Assembly (NCBI GenBank): GCA_000016765.1 | Contig: CP000699.1 | Location: 3,001,001-3,065,000, forward strand | Source: Rhizorhabdus wittichii RW1 | GTDB lineage: Bacteria; Pseudomonadota; Alphaproteobacteria; Sphingomonadales; Sphingomonadaceae | Direction: 5' to 3' | DNA length: 64,000 bases | Part shown: one piece after another, positions 1 through 9,800 of the stretch | How positions within the stretch are numbered: the stretch's first letter is position 1 | Layout of the letters: the number at the start of each line of letters is the position of its first letter | Notes under the pieces: model-generated | What the model was told of the DNA's origin: nothing | Database searches by the model: none | Seen by the model: the letters and a program-made list of their open reading frames with translations, nothing else | Position numbers and translations under genes: made by a program

Positions 1-569
1 ACGGCGCCTTCGCCGGCCGCGCGGTCAATGCCGAGGCGGTCGAGGCGATCATCAAGGCCTTCCCCGGCAAGGTCGAGCTGGGCGGCGGCATCCGCGACCG
101 CGCCGGGATCGACCGCTGGCTGGCGCTCGGCGTCGAGCGGGTGATCATCGGCACCGCCGCGCTGCAGAATCCCGATCTCGTCAGGGAAGCCGCGAAGGAG
201 CTGCCGGGCCGGATCGTCGTCGGCGTCGACGCGCGCGACGGCTTTGTCGCGACGCACGGCTGGGCCGAGGTGTCGACCGTCGGCATCACCGACCTCGCCG
301 ACCGCTTCGCCGACGCCGGGGTCGCCTCGCTGCTGTTCACCGACGTCGGCCGCGACGGGCTGCTCAAGGGCTGCAACGTCGAGGCGACCGTCGCCCTCGC
401 CCGCCACGCCAGCATCCCGGTGATCGCCAGCGGCGGCGTCGCGAGCATCGCCGACATCGCGGCGCTGGTCCCGCATGCCGGGGACGGCATCGAGGGCGTG
501 ATCACCGGCCGCGCGCTCTACGACGGCCGGCTCGACCTTGCCGAGGCGCTCCGGGTGGCGCGCGGATGA
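1..569 (+). CDS. hisA: HisA, 5'-truncated by window edge
   Basis: Phosphoribosylformimino-5-aminoimidazole carboxamide ribotide isomerase of histidine biosynthesis, a cytosolic TIM barrel. The reading frame is open from base 3, so the start lies outside the window; about 188 residues of a usual ~240 are present. Visible motifs are the GAFAGRAVN segment, VELGGGIRD phosphate-binding loop, [10 protein letters not shown], the catalytic-side [14 protein letters not shown] and the second phosphate loop VIASGGV. The stop overlaps the hisF start by four bases (ATGA), indicating translational coupling, the usual hisA-hisF arrangement. No irregularity seen in the part present. Confidence 0.95.
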   Translation, partial: GAFAGRAVNAEAVEAIIKAFPGKVELGGGIRDRAGIDRWLALGVERVIIGTAALQNPDLVREAAKELPGRIVVGVDARDGFVATHGWAEVSTVGITDLADRFADAGVASLLFTDVGRDGLLKGCNVEATVALARHASIPVIASGGVASIADIAALVPHAGDGIEGVITGRALYDGRLDLAEALRVARG

Positions 570-1330
570 CCGTCCGGGTCCGCGTCATCCCCTGCCTCGA
601 CGTCGCCGGCGGGCGGGTCGTCAAGGGCGTCAACTTCGTCGACCTCGCCGATGCCGGCGATCCGGTCGAGCAGGCGCGGGTCTATGATGCGGCGGGGGCG
701 GACGAGCTCTGCTTCCTCGACATCACCGCCAGCCACGAAGGGCGCGGCACCATCCTCGACGTCGTCGCGCGGACGGCGGCGGTCTGCTTCATGCCGCTGA
801 CCGTCGGCGGCGGGGTGCGCAGCGCCGACGACGCTCGCGCGCTGCTGCTCGCCGGCGCGGACAAGGTCGCGGTCAACTCCGCGGCGGTGGCGCGGCCCGA
901 ACTGTGCGCCGAGATGGCCGAGCGCTTCGGCGCGCAATGCGTCGTCGGCGCGGTCGACGCGCGCGCCGTCGGCCCCGGCAAATGGGAAATCTACACCCAT
1001 GGCGGCCGCAAGCCGACCGGCATCGACGCGGTCGAGCATGCCAAGCGGCTCGCGTCGCTCGGCGCCGGGGAAATCCTGCTGACCTCGATGGACCGGGACG
1101 GCACCCGCGACGGCTACGACCTGGCGCTCACCCGCGCGATTTCCGACGCGGTGCCGGTGCCGGTGATCGCCAGCGGCGGAGTCGGCAATCTCGGCCATCT
1201 CGTCGAAGGGGTGACCAGGGGCGGCGCCAGCGCGGTGCTCGCCGCGTCGATCTTCCACTTCGGCCAGCACAGCGTCGCCGAGGCGCATGCCGCGCTCCGG
1301 GCCGCGGGGCTGCCGGTCCGAAACGGATAA
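566..1330 (+). CDS. hisF: HisF, imidazole glycerol phosphate synthase cyclase subunit
   Basis: Cyclase subunit of imidazole glycerol phosphate synthase; with HisH it makes IGP and AICAR from PRFAR. At 254 residues it has normal length. It opens with [19 protein letters not shown] (first catalytic Asp in CLDV), has the LTVGGGVRS phosphate loop, the [15 protein letters not shown] segment carrying the second catalytic Asp, and VIASGGVGN. It overlaps hisA by four bases. No hisE/hisI follows; a palindromic repeat lies directly downstream, so the operon probably ends here. Confidence 0.97.
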   Translation: MTVRVRVIPCLDVAGGRVVKGVNFVDLADAGDPVEQARVYDAAGADELCFLDITASHEGRGTILDVVARTAAVCFMPLTVGGGVRSADDARALLLAGADKVAVNSAAVARPELCAEMAERFGAQCVVGAVDARAVGPGKWEIYTHGGRKPTGIDAVEHAKRLASLGAGEILLTSMDRDGTRDGYDLALTRAISDAVPVPVIASGGVGNLGHLVEGVTRGGASAVLAASIFHFGQHSVAEAHAALRAAGLPVRNG

Positions 1331-1475
1331 TTCCTCCCCGGCAAAGCCGGGGAGGGGGACCGCCGAAGGCGGTGGAGGGGTTTCTCACCTCTTAGCCGGC
1401 GCGATCCCCAAGGGCGGAAACCCCTCCACCAGCTTCGCTGGTCCCCCTCCCCATCGCGATGCGATGGGGAGGAAT
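1331..1475. repeat. Class A intergenic palindromic repeat (CCTCCC type)
   Basis: The region between hisF and the converging minus-strand gene is a large imperfect palindrome. TTCCTCCCC at the left pairs with GGGGAGGAA at the right, and GTGGAGGGGTTTC pairs with GAAACCCCTCCAC. It contains small hairpins such as CCCCGGCAAAGCCGGGG and CATCGCGATGCGATG. Similar elements occur at 8867, 15608 and 47904. It may help end transcription of both convergent units, but no T-run is present. Confidence 0.8.
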
Positions 1476-1484
1476 GAAAATCGC

Positions 1485-2621
1485 TCAGTCGACGAGCCCG
1501 CCCGGCGCCATCGCCCGCAATCGCTGCTGGAGGGTCGCGACCTCAAGGGTCAGCATCTCGCGCTCGACATGGCCTTTCCGGACGTGCCAGGCGAGCATCC
1601 GTTCCTGGGGGATGAACGCGGTCTCGATCAGGCGGCGGCGCTTCTCGGCATTGTCCACCAGCGGCGGATCGAGCAGCCGGTCGAGATAGGGCGGCTGACG
1701 GAAGCGATCGAGCCAGGCCTGGCGCGGTTCGCGGGCGAAGGCGACGCCCTTGGCATAGGAACCGACGATCTCGGCCGCGATCTCCGCCCCCGACAGCCTG
1801 CGTTCGCAGCAGCGGCCGGAGAAATTGTAGCGGGCCGCCGCATCGAGATTGTCCCCGTCGAGATAGCCGGGCCCGCCGAAATGGTCGTAGACATAGACGG
1901 GGACGTGGCTCGCCAGCGCATAGGGCACGGTCTTGCCGATCGACACGACGAGGTCGGCCCCGGCGATCATCGCGGGCGTGACCAGCGTGACCCGGCCGCC
2001 GCCTTCGCCGACATGGTCGACCGCGATGCCGGGCCGCAGCCGTGCGATCGCGTCGGCCAGCGCCGGATCGAGATGGTTGCTGACCACGAGTATGCGGCGC
2101 GGGGTCGCCGGCTTCGCGGCGAACGGCCGGAAGAAGCCGTCGGGCGCGGCATTGTGGAAGACGGTGGTCGGGGCATCATGGCCGATCCGGGCGAGATGCT
2201 CCGCGGTCAGCGCCGAATTGGCGAGGACATGATCGACCAGGATCCGGTCGTGCAGCCAGCCGCCGCTTTCCAGATAGGACCGACGCGACAGCCGGCCGGC
2301 GACGATCCGGGTCGCCGCCCGTTCGTCGGCGGCATGACGATAATCGAACAGGCCCAGCACCTGATGCTGGACATAGGCCATGTCGTAGGCGAACGGCCGG
2401 ACCCGGTTCGGATCGGTGACCACCGGGGCGCCGGTCGCCGCCATGATCAGCTCGGCCATTGGCGCCGCCGCCCAGTTGGCGAAGACGGTGATGGCGCATC
2501 CCCTGGCGGCGAAGTGCCGCGCGGTTTCGAGGACCACGACCTCGGACCCGGCGAGCTGCCGCAGATGGTTGGTCGCGATCAGCAGGCGACGCGGCTCGCC
2601 CGGCGAAAGTCCTTCGCTCAT
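1485..2621 (-). CDS. Glycosyltransferase-like protein (GT-B style)
   Basis: About 378 residues, probably a cytosolic glycosyltransferase or related sugar-transfer protein. Features resembling GT4/GT-B folds are an N-terminal RRLLIATNHLRQLAGSE stretch, followed by VVVLETARHFAARG, an LANSALTAEHL segment, and a second nucleotide-binding-like half beginning RRILVVSNHLDPALADAI with GADLVVSIGKTVPYALA. I do not recognise a characterised family and the substrate is unknown. The start at 2621 was chosen for an AAGGGGGG ribosome binding site upstream. It begins 26 bases after the gor stop, so it is probably co-transcribed with gor. Confidence 0.6.
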   Translation of the reverse strand: MSEGLSPGEPRRLLIATNHLRQLAGSEVVVLETARHFAARGCAITVFANWAAAPMAELIMAATGAPVVTDPNRVRPFAYDMAYVQHQVLGLFDYRHAADERAATRIVAGRLSRRSYLESGGWLHDRILVDHVLANSALTAEHLARIGHDAPTTVFHNAAPDGFFRPFAAKPATPRRILVVSNHLDPALADAIARLRPGIAVDHVGEGGGRVTLVTPAMIAGADLVVSIGKTVPYALASHVPVYVYDHFGGPGYLDGDNLDAAARYNFSGRCCERRLSGAEIAAEIVGSYAKGVAFAREPRQAWLDRFRQPPYLDRLLDPPLVDNAEKRRRLIETAFIPQERMLAWHVRKGHVEREMLTLEVATLQQRLRAMAPGGLVD

Positions 2622-2647
2622 CCCGACAGTGCCCCCCTTGTCGGCGT

Positions 2648-3994
2648 TTATTTCATCAGCACCAGTTCCTCGGCCATCGAGGGATGCAGCGCCACCGTCT
2701 GGTCGAACTGCGCCTTGGTCAGCCCGGCCTTCACCGCGATCGCGGCGGCCTGGAGAATCTCGGGCGCATCGGGGCTGATCATGTGGATGCCGAGCACCAC
2801 GTCGGTCTCGGGATGGACGACCAGCTTGTAGAGCGAGCGTTCGGTGCGGCCGGCCAGCACGTTGCGCATCGCCCGGAAGTCGGAGGTGAAGACCTTGACC
2901 GTGCCGAACTGCTCGCGCGCCTGGCGCTCGGTCAGGCCGACGCCGGCCATCGGCGGGTTGCTGAACACCGCGCTCGGGATCGCGCCATAGTCGACACGGT
3001 GCGGCTTCTCGCCGAACACGGTGTCGGCGAAGGCCTGCCCCTCGCGGATCGCGACCGGCGTGAGCTGGACCCGGTCGGTGACGTCGCCGACCGCATAGAT
3101 CGACGGCACCGACGACCGGTTGTCCTCGTCGACGACGATCGCGCCCTTGTCGTTCAGCTCGACGCCGACCGCCTCCAGGCCGAGGCCGCCGGTCTTGGGG
3201 CTGCGGCCGATCGCGAACAGCAGCAGGTCGGTGTCGCACCGCTCATGGTCCTTGAAATGGACGCAGAGCGAGCCGTCCTCACGCTTCTCGATCCTCTCGA
3301 AGCTGGCGTTGAAGATGAACTCGATCCCCTTCTGGGTCGAGATCTGGAACAGCCGGTCGCGAATCTGCTCGTCATAGCCGCGCAATATCTGGTCCGAGCG
3401 GTTGACCACCGTCACCTTGCTGCCGAGCGCATGGAAGATGCCGGCGAACTCGTTGGCGATATAGCCCGCCCCGGCGATCACCACCCGCCTGGGCAGCTCG
3501 TCGATGTAGAAGACCTCGTTCGAGGTGATGCCATGCTCGGCGCCCGGCACGTCGGGCACCACCGGCCAGGCGCCGGTCGCGATCAGGATGAACCTGGCGC
3601 TGACCGTCCGGCCGCCCGCCAGCGTCACGGCGTTGGGGCCGGAGACCGTCGCGCGCTCGTGGAAGAGCTCGACCTTGTTGTTGTCGAGCGTGTTCGTATA
3701 GAGCCCCTCGAGCCGGTCGACGTCGGCATTGACGTTGTCGCGCAGCGTCTTCCAGTCGAACCTGATGTCGCCCAGCTCCCAGCCGTAGCGCGCCGCGTCG
3801 TGCAGGTCCTCGGCGAAGTGCGATCCATAGACGAGCATCTTCTTCGGCACGCAGCCGCGGATCACGCAGGTCCCGCCGACCCGATGCTCCTCCGCCACCG
3901 CCACCCGCGCGCCATAGGCGGCGGCGACGCGCGCCGCGCGCACCCCGCCCGAACCGGCGCCGATCACGAACAGGTCATAGTCGAACTCGGCCAT
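2648..3994 (-). CDS. gor: Glutathione-disulfide reductase
   Basis: FAD- and NADPH-dependent reductase that keeps glutathione reduced; cytosolic homodimer. The 448-residue protein has an N-terminal FAD-binding GAGSGGVRAA motif, the redox-active disulfide in GGTCVIRGCVPKK, the NAD(P)-binding VVIAGAGYIANEFAG, a YAVGDVTD FAD segment, and the C-terminal HPSMAEE motif with the active-site His. Start at MAEFDYDLFVIGAG because the fold begins at once; the open frame further upstream has no family match. It lies between pgi and a glycosyltransferase-like gene on the same strand. Confidence 0.95.
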   Translation of the reverse strand: MAEFDYDLFVIGAGSGGVRAARVAAAYGARVAVAEEHRVGGTCVIRGCVPKKMLVYGSHFAEDLHDAARYGWELGDIRFDWKTLRDNVNADVDRLEGLYTNTLDNNKVELFHERATVSGPNAVTLAGGRTVSARFILIATGAWPVVPDVPGAEHGITSNEVFYIDELPRRVVIAGAGYIANEFAGIFHALGSKVTVVNRSDQILRGYDEQIRDRLFQISTQKGIEFIFNASFERIEKREDGSLCVHFKDHERCDTDLLLFAIGRSPKTGGLGLEAVGVELNDKGAIVVDEDNRSSVPSIYAVGDVTDRVQLTPVAIREGQAFADTVFGEKPHRVDYGAIPSAVFSNPPMAGVGLTERQAREQFGTVKVFTSDFRAMRNVLAGRTERSLYKLVVHPETDVVLGIHMISPDAPEILQAAAIAVKAGLTKAQFDQTVALHPSMAEELVLMK

Positions 3995-4090
3995 CGGCCC
4001 GTATTCCTCCGCTTGAGATGCGGCCGATATGGCGGTTGCCGCGCGCGGGCGCAAACCGATCCTGCCGATGACAGTGATCGATCCAGCCCC

Positions 4091-4178
4091 CGTCATCCCA
4101 GCGAAAGCCGGGATCTCCCTGTCTTTCCGCACGACGAAGGAAGAAGGAAGGGAGATCCGGGCTTTCGCCGGGGTAACG
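4091..4178. repeat. Class B intergenic palindromic repeat (GTCATCCC type)
   Basis: Left arm begins CGTCATCCCAGCGAAAGCC; the right arm is its imperfect inverse, with GGAGATCCGGGCTTTCGCC. It fills most of the pgi-gor gap. Related copies are at 10678, 12126, 30114, 33011, 34233 and 43278. Confidence 0.8.
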
Positions 4179-4191
4179 AAGCTCGTCTCTG

Positions 4192-5694
4192 CTACCCCAG
4201 CGCGCGGGCGATCAGGGCGCGGGTCGAGGGGTCGAAGCGGTCGGTGCCCTCGCTCTCGATCGACCTGGCGATCTCCTTGCCCAGCTCGACGCCGAACTGG
4301 TCGAACGGGTTGATCCCCAGCAGCACCGCATTGGCGAAGGTGCGATGCTCGTAGAAGGCGATCAGCGCGCCGAGCCGGCCGGGGTCGAGCCGGTCGAGCA
4401 GGATCGTCGTTGACGGCCGGTCGCCGGGATAGGCGCGCGCCGGATCGCCATTGTCGCGGCCCGCCATCAGCGCCGCCCCCTGCGCGAAGCAGTTGACCAG
4501 CAGGGTGCGGTGATGCGCGTCGTCGAGGACATGGTCGGGCTCGATCGCCGCGACGAACTCGACCGGCACCAGCCGCGTCCCCTGGTGGAGGAGCTGGAAC
4601 ACCGCATGCTGCGCATCGGTGCCGACCCCGCCCCAGGTGATCGCCGCGGTCGGGCCGTCGACCGGCGATCCGTCGGCCTTCACCCCCTTGCCGTTCGATT
4701 CCATTTCGAGCTGCTGGAGATAGGAAGGCAGCAGCCGCAGCCGTTCGTCATAGGCGAAGACGGCGCGCGTCTCGGCGCCGCGCAGCACCGAATAATATTG
4801 GTCGACGAAGGCGGCGAGCAGCGGGATGTTGGCGCTGGGCGGCGCCAGCCGGAAATGGCGGTCCATCGCCGCAGCCCCCTCCAGCAGCTCCTCGAACGCG
4901 TCCCAGCCGAGCGCGAGCGCAACCGGGAAGCCGATCGACGACCACAGCGAATAGCGCCCGCCGACGCTTTCGGAGAAGGGCAGGATACGGGTCTCGTCGA
5001 TTCCCCATTCGACCGCCTTCTCGGGCGCGGCGGTCAGCGCGATCACGCGCGAATAGGGGTCCTCGACATTGTCCTCCTCCATCCAGGCGAGCACCGAGCG
5101 GGCGTTGAGCATCGTCTCGGTGGTGGTGAAGGTCTTCGACGCGACGACGAGCAGCGTCGCCTGCGGATCGAAGCGGCGGAACACCGCGTCGAGCGCGGCG
5201 CCGTCGACGTTCGAGACCACCGCGACCTCGTAGCGGCCGGCGTCGCGGCCGAGCGCGTCGACCAGCAGGTCCGGGCCGAGCGCCGATCCGCCGATGCCGA
5301 CATGGAGGATGTGGCGGATCGGGCCGAACACCTCGGCCTCGATCGCGTCGATCATGCCGCGCATCCGGGCATGGAAGCCGCGCGCGCGGGCGACGCTGTC
5401 GGGCGCGCCCTGGCCGCGTTCGGCGGGATGCTCTGCGGCGCGGTCCTCGGTGACGTTGACGGCCGCCCCCGCGAACAGCGCGTCGCGCCGCGCCGCGAAG
5501 CCGCTCGCCTCGGCCAGCGCGGCGAAGCGGTCGATCAGCGCCGCCGACAGGTGCGTCTTGGAGAAGTCGAACAGGATGCCGGCCTCTTCCATCGACAGCC
5601 GCGACAGCCGGTCGGGCTCGTTGGTGAACAGCTCGGTCAGGCTGGTCGCCGGGGTGTCGCGAAGGGCGTTCCAGGCGGCTTTGGCCTCCGTCAT
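4192..5694 (-). CDS. pgi: Glucose-6-phosphate isomerase
   Basis: Interconverts glucose-6-phosphate and fructose-6-phosphate; cytosolic. The 500-residue protein has the HVGIGGSALGPD phosphate-binding motif, VVASKTFTTTETM, the WGGVGTDAQHA segment, the LQQLEMESNGKG signature, and the C-terminal INPFDQFGVELGK motif. The start at 5694 (MTEAKAAW) has a GGAG Shine-Dalgarno about nine bases upstream; a second in-frame ATG at 5709 is less well placed. It appears to head a minus-strand group with gor and the glycosyltransferase-like gene, although a repeat separates it from gor. Confidence 0.96.
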   Translation of the reverse strand: MTEAKAAWNALRDTPATSLTELFTNEPDRLSRLSMEEAGILFDFSKTHLSAALIDRFAALAEASGFAARRDALFAGAAVNVTEDRAAEHPAERGQGAPDSVARARGFHARMRGMIDAIEAEVFGPIRHILHVGIGGSALGPDLLVDALGRDAGRYEVAVVSNVDGAALDAVFRRFDPQATLLVVASKTFTTTETMLNARSVLAWMEEDNVEDPYSRVIALTAAPEKAVEWGIDETRILPFSESVGGRYSLWSSIGFPVALALGWDAFEELLEGAAAMDRHFRLAPPSANIPLLAAFVDQYYSVLRGAETRAVFAYDERLRLLPSYLQQLEMESNGKGVKADGSPVDGPTAAITWGGVGTDAQHAVFQLLHQGTRLVPVEFVAAIEPDHVLDDAHHRTLLVNCFAQGAALMAGRDNGDPARAYPGDRPSTTILLDRLDPGRLGALIAFYEHRTFANAVLLGINPFDQFGVELGKEIARSIESEGTDRFDPSTRALIARALG

Positions 5695-5867
5695 CGATCG
5701 ATTCTCCATATTGCAGCGCGGCGAACGGCGGATTCCAGCCGGAATCCCCGCTCCCACTTACCGATTATTCACCATTTCCACCCACATGTTCCACCGAAAG
5801 AGCAGCCAATTGCCATCAGCATGATGCGGAGGGTGCCGCAAACGAGGTCGAATCGGGGGGACCCCGC

Positions 5868-6893
5868 ATGCAGGACGATATATTGCGCCTGGCCTATGAG
5901 GTCTCGCGCGTCACGGAAGAAAAGGTCGATCGCATCGACCGGGTGATGAAGCAGACCGGAATGCTGGCGATCAACGCCCGGCTGGAGGCCGCTCGCGCCG
6001 GCGAGGCGGGCCGCGCCTTCTCGGTGGTGGCGCAGGAGCTCGGCGCGCTCGCCAGCGCGATCTCGGGGATCGGCGGGGAGCTGCGCTCGGCGATCGCCTC
6101 CAACATCGCCTCGCTGCGCACCGCGGGCAGCCAGATGCTGATCGACTTCAAGGGCACCCGCCACACCGACCTCGCCCGCTCGGCGGTCGAGATCATCGAC
6201 CGCAACCTCTACGAACGCTCGTGCGACGTGCGCTGGTGGGCGACCGACAGCTCGGTGACGCAGGTGCTGGAGGACCCGACCCGCGCCACCGTCGCCCACG
6301 CCACCGAGAGGCTGGCGACGATCCTGCGCTCCTACACCGTCTATCTCGACCTGTGGATCGCCGACCGGAGCGGCCGGGTGATCGCGACCGGACGCCCCGA
6401 CCGCTATCCCGACGCGATCGGCCAGGACGTCTCGCACGAGGACTGGTTCCGCGCCGCGATGACCACCCGGACCGGCGACGAATTCCGGGTCTGCGACATC
6501 GCCGCCAACCCGACCCTCGGCGACGCCCAGGTCGCGACCTATTCGACCGCTGTCCGCGCCGGCGGCCACAGCCGCGGCACCGCGATCGGCGCGCTCGGCA
6601 TCTTCTTCGACTGGGCGCCGCAGGCGGCGGCGGTGCTCGACGGCATCGGCCTGTCGCCGGCCGAGCGCGCGACCGCGCGGCTGATGCTGCTCGACGCCGG
6701 CCATCGCATCATCGCCGCGTCGGACGGACAGGGCATCTGCACCGGCCATTATCCGCTCCAGACCGACCGGCGCGAGAGCGGCTATTACAGCCAGGGCGGC
6801 AAGCTGGTCGCCTTCGCGCTGACCCCCGGCTACGAGACCTATCGCGGCCTCGGCTGGCTCGGCTGCATCGAGAGCGACCTGGTCGAGGAGTGA
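5868..6893 (+). CDS. Soluble MCP-like protein with C-terminal Cache/PAS-like domain
   Basis: A 341-residue protein whose N-terminus is a short methyl-accepting chemotaxis signalling segment: MLAINARLEAARAGEAGRAF at residues ~32-51 matches the conserved hairpin tip of chemoreceptors. It is followed by a domain of about 220 residues with WIADRSGRVIATGRPD and HEDWFRAAM, resembling the distal part of Cache sensor domains. No signal peptide or membrane helix is visible, and the sensor lies after the signalling tip, the reverse of normal chemoreceptors. The coiled coil is much shorter than usual. It lies divergently from pgi, 173 bases away. It could couple to CheA/CheW or act as a stand-alone sensor; function unknown. 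Confidence 0.7.
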   Translation: MQDDILRLAYEVSRVTEEKVDRIDRVMKQTGMLAINARLEAARAGEAGRAFSVVAQELGALASAISGIGGELRSAIASNIASLRTAGSQMLIDFKGTRHTDLARSAVEIIDRNLYERSCDVRWWATDSSVTQVLEDPTRATVAHATERLATILRSYTVYLDLWIADRSGRVIATGRPDRYPDAIGQDVSHEDWFRAAMTTRTGDEFRVCDIAANPTLGDAQVATYSTAVRAGGHSRGTAIGALGIFFDWAPQAAAVLDGIGLSPAERATARLMLLDAGHRIIAASDGQGICTGHYPLQTDRRESGYYSQGGKLVAFALTPGYETYRGLGWLGCIESDLVEE

Positions 6894-6971
6894 CCCCGCT
6901 CCCCGTCATCCCAACGATTCTGGGGACAGGCGCCGTCGACGAAGGTTGACGCGGCGCCCCGAGGGGCCGAC

Positions 6972-7625
6972 ATGCGCGCCATGCAGCGCGTGACCGCCAA
7001 GATCTGCGGGCTTTCGACACCGGACGCGGTGGATGCCGCCGTGCGCCACGGCGCCAGCCATGCCGGCTTCGTCTTCTTCCCGAAAAGCCCGCGCCACGTC
7101 ACCTTCGAACAGGCGGCGTCGCTGACCATGCGGCTGCCGCGCCATGTCGGCCGGGTCGGCGTGTTCGTCGATCCCGAAGAGGCGGTGGTCGACCAGGCGA
7201 TCCGCATCGGCGGGATCGACACGGTCCAGCTCCACGGCCACGAGCCGCCCGAGCGGCTCGCCGCGCTCGCCGCGCGCCATCCCGGCGTCGCGGTCTGGAA
7301 GGCCGTGCCGGTCCGCACCCGCGCCGATCTCGACGCCGCCGCGCGCTACCGCCCGGTCGCCGACCTGATCCTCTACGACGCCAAGACGCCCGAGGGCACC
7401 CTGCCCGGCGGCATGGGACTGCGCTTCGACTGGGCGCTGCTCGACGGCTTCCGCCACCCGCAGCGCTGGGCGCTGTCGGGCGGGATCGACGCCGACAACG
7501 TCGCCGACGCGGCGGGCCGCACCGGCGCCCGGCTGATCGACATCTCCTCGGGCGTCGAAAGCGCGCCGGGCATCAAGGCGGTGGACAAGATCGCCGCCTT
7601 CCTCCAACGGGTCGCGACATTATGA
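6972..7625 (+). CDS. trpF: Phosphoribosylanthranilate isomerase
   Basis: Third step of tryptophan synthesis from anthranilate, cytosolic TIM barrel. The 217-residue protein starts with [15 protein letters not shown] (catalytic Cys in KICG), has [20 protein letters not shown], the catalytic Asp region [28 protein letters not shown], and ends [15 protein letters not shown]. The ATG at 6972 follows GAGGGG by about seven bases; a second ATG three codons later is possible. It overlaps trpB by four bases, so trpF and trpB are translationally coupled. Confidence 0.96.
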   Translation: MRAMQRVTAKICGLSTPDAVDAAVRHGASHAGFVFFPKSPRHVTFEQAASLTMRLPRHVGRVGVFVDPEEAVVDQAIRIGGIDTVQLHGHEPPERLAALAARHPGVAVWKAVPVRTRADLDAAARYRPVADLILYDAKTPEGTLPGGMGLRFDWALLDGFRHPQRWALSGGIDADNVADAAGRTGARLIDISSGVESAPGIKAVDKIAAFLQRVATL

Positions 7626-8851
7626 ACGCCCCAAATGCCAGCCCGCGTCCCAACACGCTGAGGAACGGTCCCGACGAGCAGGGCCAGTTCGGCCAGTTCG
7701 GCGGCCGCTACGTCAGCGAGACGCTGATGCCGCTGATCCTCGACCTCGAACGCGAATATCGCGCGGCGCAGGCCGACCCCGCCTTCCGGGCCGAGCTCGA
7801 CGACCTGATGCGCCATTATGTCGGCCGGCCGAGCCCGCTCTATTATGCCGAGCGGCTGACCGAGCATCTCGGCGGCGCGAAGATCTACCTGAAGCGCGAG
7901 GAGCTGAACCACACCGGCGCGCACAAGATCAACAACTGCATCGGCCAGATCCTGCTCGCCCGCCGCATGGGCAAGACCCGGATCATCGCCGAGACTGGCG
8001 CCGGCCAGCACGGCGTCGCCACCGCCACCGTCGCGGCGCGCTTCGGCCTGCCCTGCACCATCTTCATGGGCGCGGTCGACGTCGCGCGGCAGCAGCCCAA
8101 CGTGTTCCGCATGAAGCTGCTCGGCGCCGAGGTGAACGCCGTCACCTCGGGCGCGCAGACGCTCAAGGATGCGATGAACGAGGCGCTGCGCGACTGGGTC
8201 GCGAACGTCCACGACACCTTCTACATCATCGGCACCGCCGCCGGCCCCCATCCCTATCCCGAGCTGGTCCGCGACTTCCAGTCGGTGATCGGCCACGAGG
8301 CGCGCGCGCAGATCCTGGAGGCCGAGGGGCGCCTGCCCGACATGCTGATCGCGGCGGTCGGCGGCGGCTCCAACGCGATCGGCCTGTTCCACCCCTTCCT
8401 CGACGACGCCGGAGTGCGGATGATCGGGGTCGAGGCGGCGGGCGAAGGGCTCGACACCGACAAGCATGCCGCCAGCCTCGCCGGCGGGTCGCCCGGCGTG
8501 CTCCACGGCAACCGCACCTATCTGCTCCAGGACGATGACGGCCAGATCACCGAGGCGCACTCGATCTCGGCCGGGCTCGACTATCCGGGGATCGGCCCCG
8601 AACATAGCTGGCTGCACGAGATCGGCCGCGCCGAATATCACCCCGTCACCGACGCCGAGGCGCTCGCCAGCTTCCAGCGGCTCGCCCGGCTGGAAGGGAT
8701 CATCCCCGCTCTCGAATCGGCGCACGCGCTGGCGGCGGTCGAGAAGCTCGCGCCGACGATGGGCAAGGACCAGCTGATCGTCCTCAACCTGTCGGGCCGC
8801 GGCGACAAGGACATCTTCACCGTCGCCGCCGCGCTGGGGGTCGAGATATGA
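7622..8851 (+). CDS. trpB: Tryptophan synthase beta subunit
   Basis: PLP enzyme that condenses indole with serine; forms the alpha2beta2 complex with TrpA. The 409-residue sequence contains [10 protein letters not shown], the PLP lysine in HTGAHKINN, the [12 protein letters not shown] segment, the phosphate-binding [10 protein letters not shown] and the C-terminal LSGRGDKD. Length and motifs are normal. It overlaps trpF by four bases. Downstream, a 133-base gap holding a palindromic repeat separates it from trpA, unusual for a pair that is generally tightly coupled. Confidence 0.97.
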   Translation: MNAPNASPRPNTLRNGPDEQGQFGQFGGRYVSETLMPLILDLEREYRAAQADPAFRAELDDLMRHYVGRPSPLYYAERLTEHLGGAKIYLKREELNHTGAHKINNCIGQILLARRMGKTRIIAETGAGQHGVATATVAARFGLPCTIFMGAVDVARQQPNVFRMKLLGAEVNAVTSGAQTLKDAMNEALRDWVANVHDTFYIIGTAAGPHPYPELVRDFQSVIGHEARAQILEAEGRLPDMLIAAVGGGSNAIGLFHPFLDDAGVRMIGVEAAGEGLDTDKHAASLAGGSPGVLHGNRTYLLQDDDGQITEAHSISAGLDYPGIGPEHSWLHEIGRAEYHPVTDAEALASFQRLARLEGIIPALESAHALAAVEKLAPTMGKDQLIVLNLSGRGDKDIFTVAAALGVEI

Positions 8852-8866
8852 GGCATCTTCTTCTTT

Positions 8867-8981
8867 CCCCCCTCCCTTTCAAGGGAGGGGCCGGGGGTGG
8901 GTCGCGAGCGAAGCGAGCGTCCTCGGCATTGACCGCACGACTCCCCCACCCCCCGGCCCCCTCCCCTGAAGGGGAGTGGGA
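8867..8981. repeat. Class A palindromic repeat inside the trp operon
   Basis: CCCCTCCCTTTCAAGGGAGGGG hairpin-forming left arm and CCCCTCCCCTGAAGGGGAGTGGG right arm enclose GGGGGTGGG/CCCACCCCC and a GCGAGCGAAGCGAGCG core. It occupies almost all of the trpB-trpA gap, and its right edge supplies GGGGAG eight bases before the trpA ATG. It resembles the copies at 15608 and 47904. Confidence 0.85.
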
Positions 8982-8984
8982 GCG

Positions 8985-9800
8985 ATGACCCGCCTCGCCG
9001 AGACCTTCGCCCGCACCCGCGCCGAGGGGCGGGCCGCGCTCGTCACCTTCGTCACCGGCGGCGATCCGACCCCCGGCGACATGGGACCGATCCTCGACGC
9101 GCTGGTCGCGGGCGGCGCCGACGTGATCGAGCTGGGCATGCCCTTCACCGATCCGATGGCCGACGGCCCGGCGATCCAGCGCGCCAACCTCCGCGCGCTC
9201 GGCGCGGGGACGACCACCGCCGACCTGCTGGCGATCGCCGCCGCCTTCCGCCAGCGCCACCCCTCGGTGCCGCTGGTGCTGATGGGCTATGCCAATCCGA
9301 TGGTCCGGCGCGGCCCCGAATGGTTCGCCGCCGAGGCCGCCAAGGCCGGGGTCGACGGGGTAATCTGCGTCGACATCCCGCCCGAGCAGGACGGCGCGCT
9401 CGGCCCGGCGCTGCGCGCGGCCGGGGTCGCCCCGATCCGCCTCGCCACCCCGACCACCGACGCCGCCCGGCTGCCGGCGGTGCTGGAGGGCGCGTCGGGC
9501 TTCCTCTATTATGTCTCGGTGGCGGGGATCACCGGCATGCAGCAGGCCGGACAGGCCAGCATCGAGGCGGCGGTCGCGCGCTTCAAGGCGGCGACCGACC
9601 TGCCGGTCGCGGTCGGCTTCGGTGTGCGCGGGCCCGAGCAGGCCGAGGCGATCGGCCGCGTCGCCGACGGCGTCGTCGTCGGTTCGGCGATCGTCGACCT
9701 GATCGGCGAGCATGGCGCCGCCGCCGCGGGCCCGGTCCGCGATTTCACCGCCACCCTCAGCGCGGCGCTGCGCCGCGCCGCCCAGGAGAAGGCCGCATGA
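8985..9800 (+). CDS. trpA: Tryptophan synthase alpha subunit
   Basis: Cleaves indole-3-glycerol phosphate and passes indole to TrpB. The 271-residue TIM barrel shows the [11 protein letters not shown] start, the catalytic Glu in [29 protein letters not shown], a [12 protein letters not shown] segment with the catalytic Asp, the flexible loop region [12 protein letters not shown], and [13 protein letters not shown]. The ATG at 8985 is preferred over an in-frame GTG three codons earlier because GGGGAG lies eight bases upstream. That ribosome binding site belongs to the edge of an intergenic repeat. Its stop overlaps accD by four bases. Confidence 0.96.
   Translation: MTRLAETFARTRAEGRAALVTFVTGGDPTPGDMGPILDALVAGGADVIELGMPFTDPMADGPAIQRANLRALGAGTTTADLLAIAAAFRQRHPSVPLVLMGYANPMVRRGPEWFAAEAAKAGVDGVICVDIPPEQDGALGPALRAAGVAPIRLATPTTDAARLPAVLEGASGFLYYVSVAGITGMQQAGQASIEAAVARFKAATDLPVAVGFGVRGPEQAEAIGRVADGVVVGSAIVDLIGEHGAAAAGPVRDFTATLSAALRRAAQEKAA

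Noticed and set aside
1-140. A separate gene before the first full ATG of hisA
   Set aside because: The frame reads through to hisA without a stop and shows hisA motifs, so it is the truncated N-terminal part of the same gene.
8867-8981. A trp attenuator or leader between trpB and trpA
   Set aside because: No leader peptide with Trp codons or T-run was found; the palindrome is shared with other intergenic sites and is a dispersed repeat.
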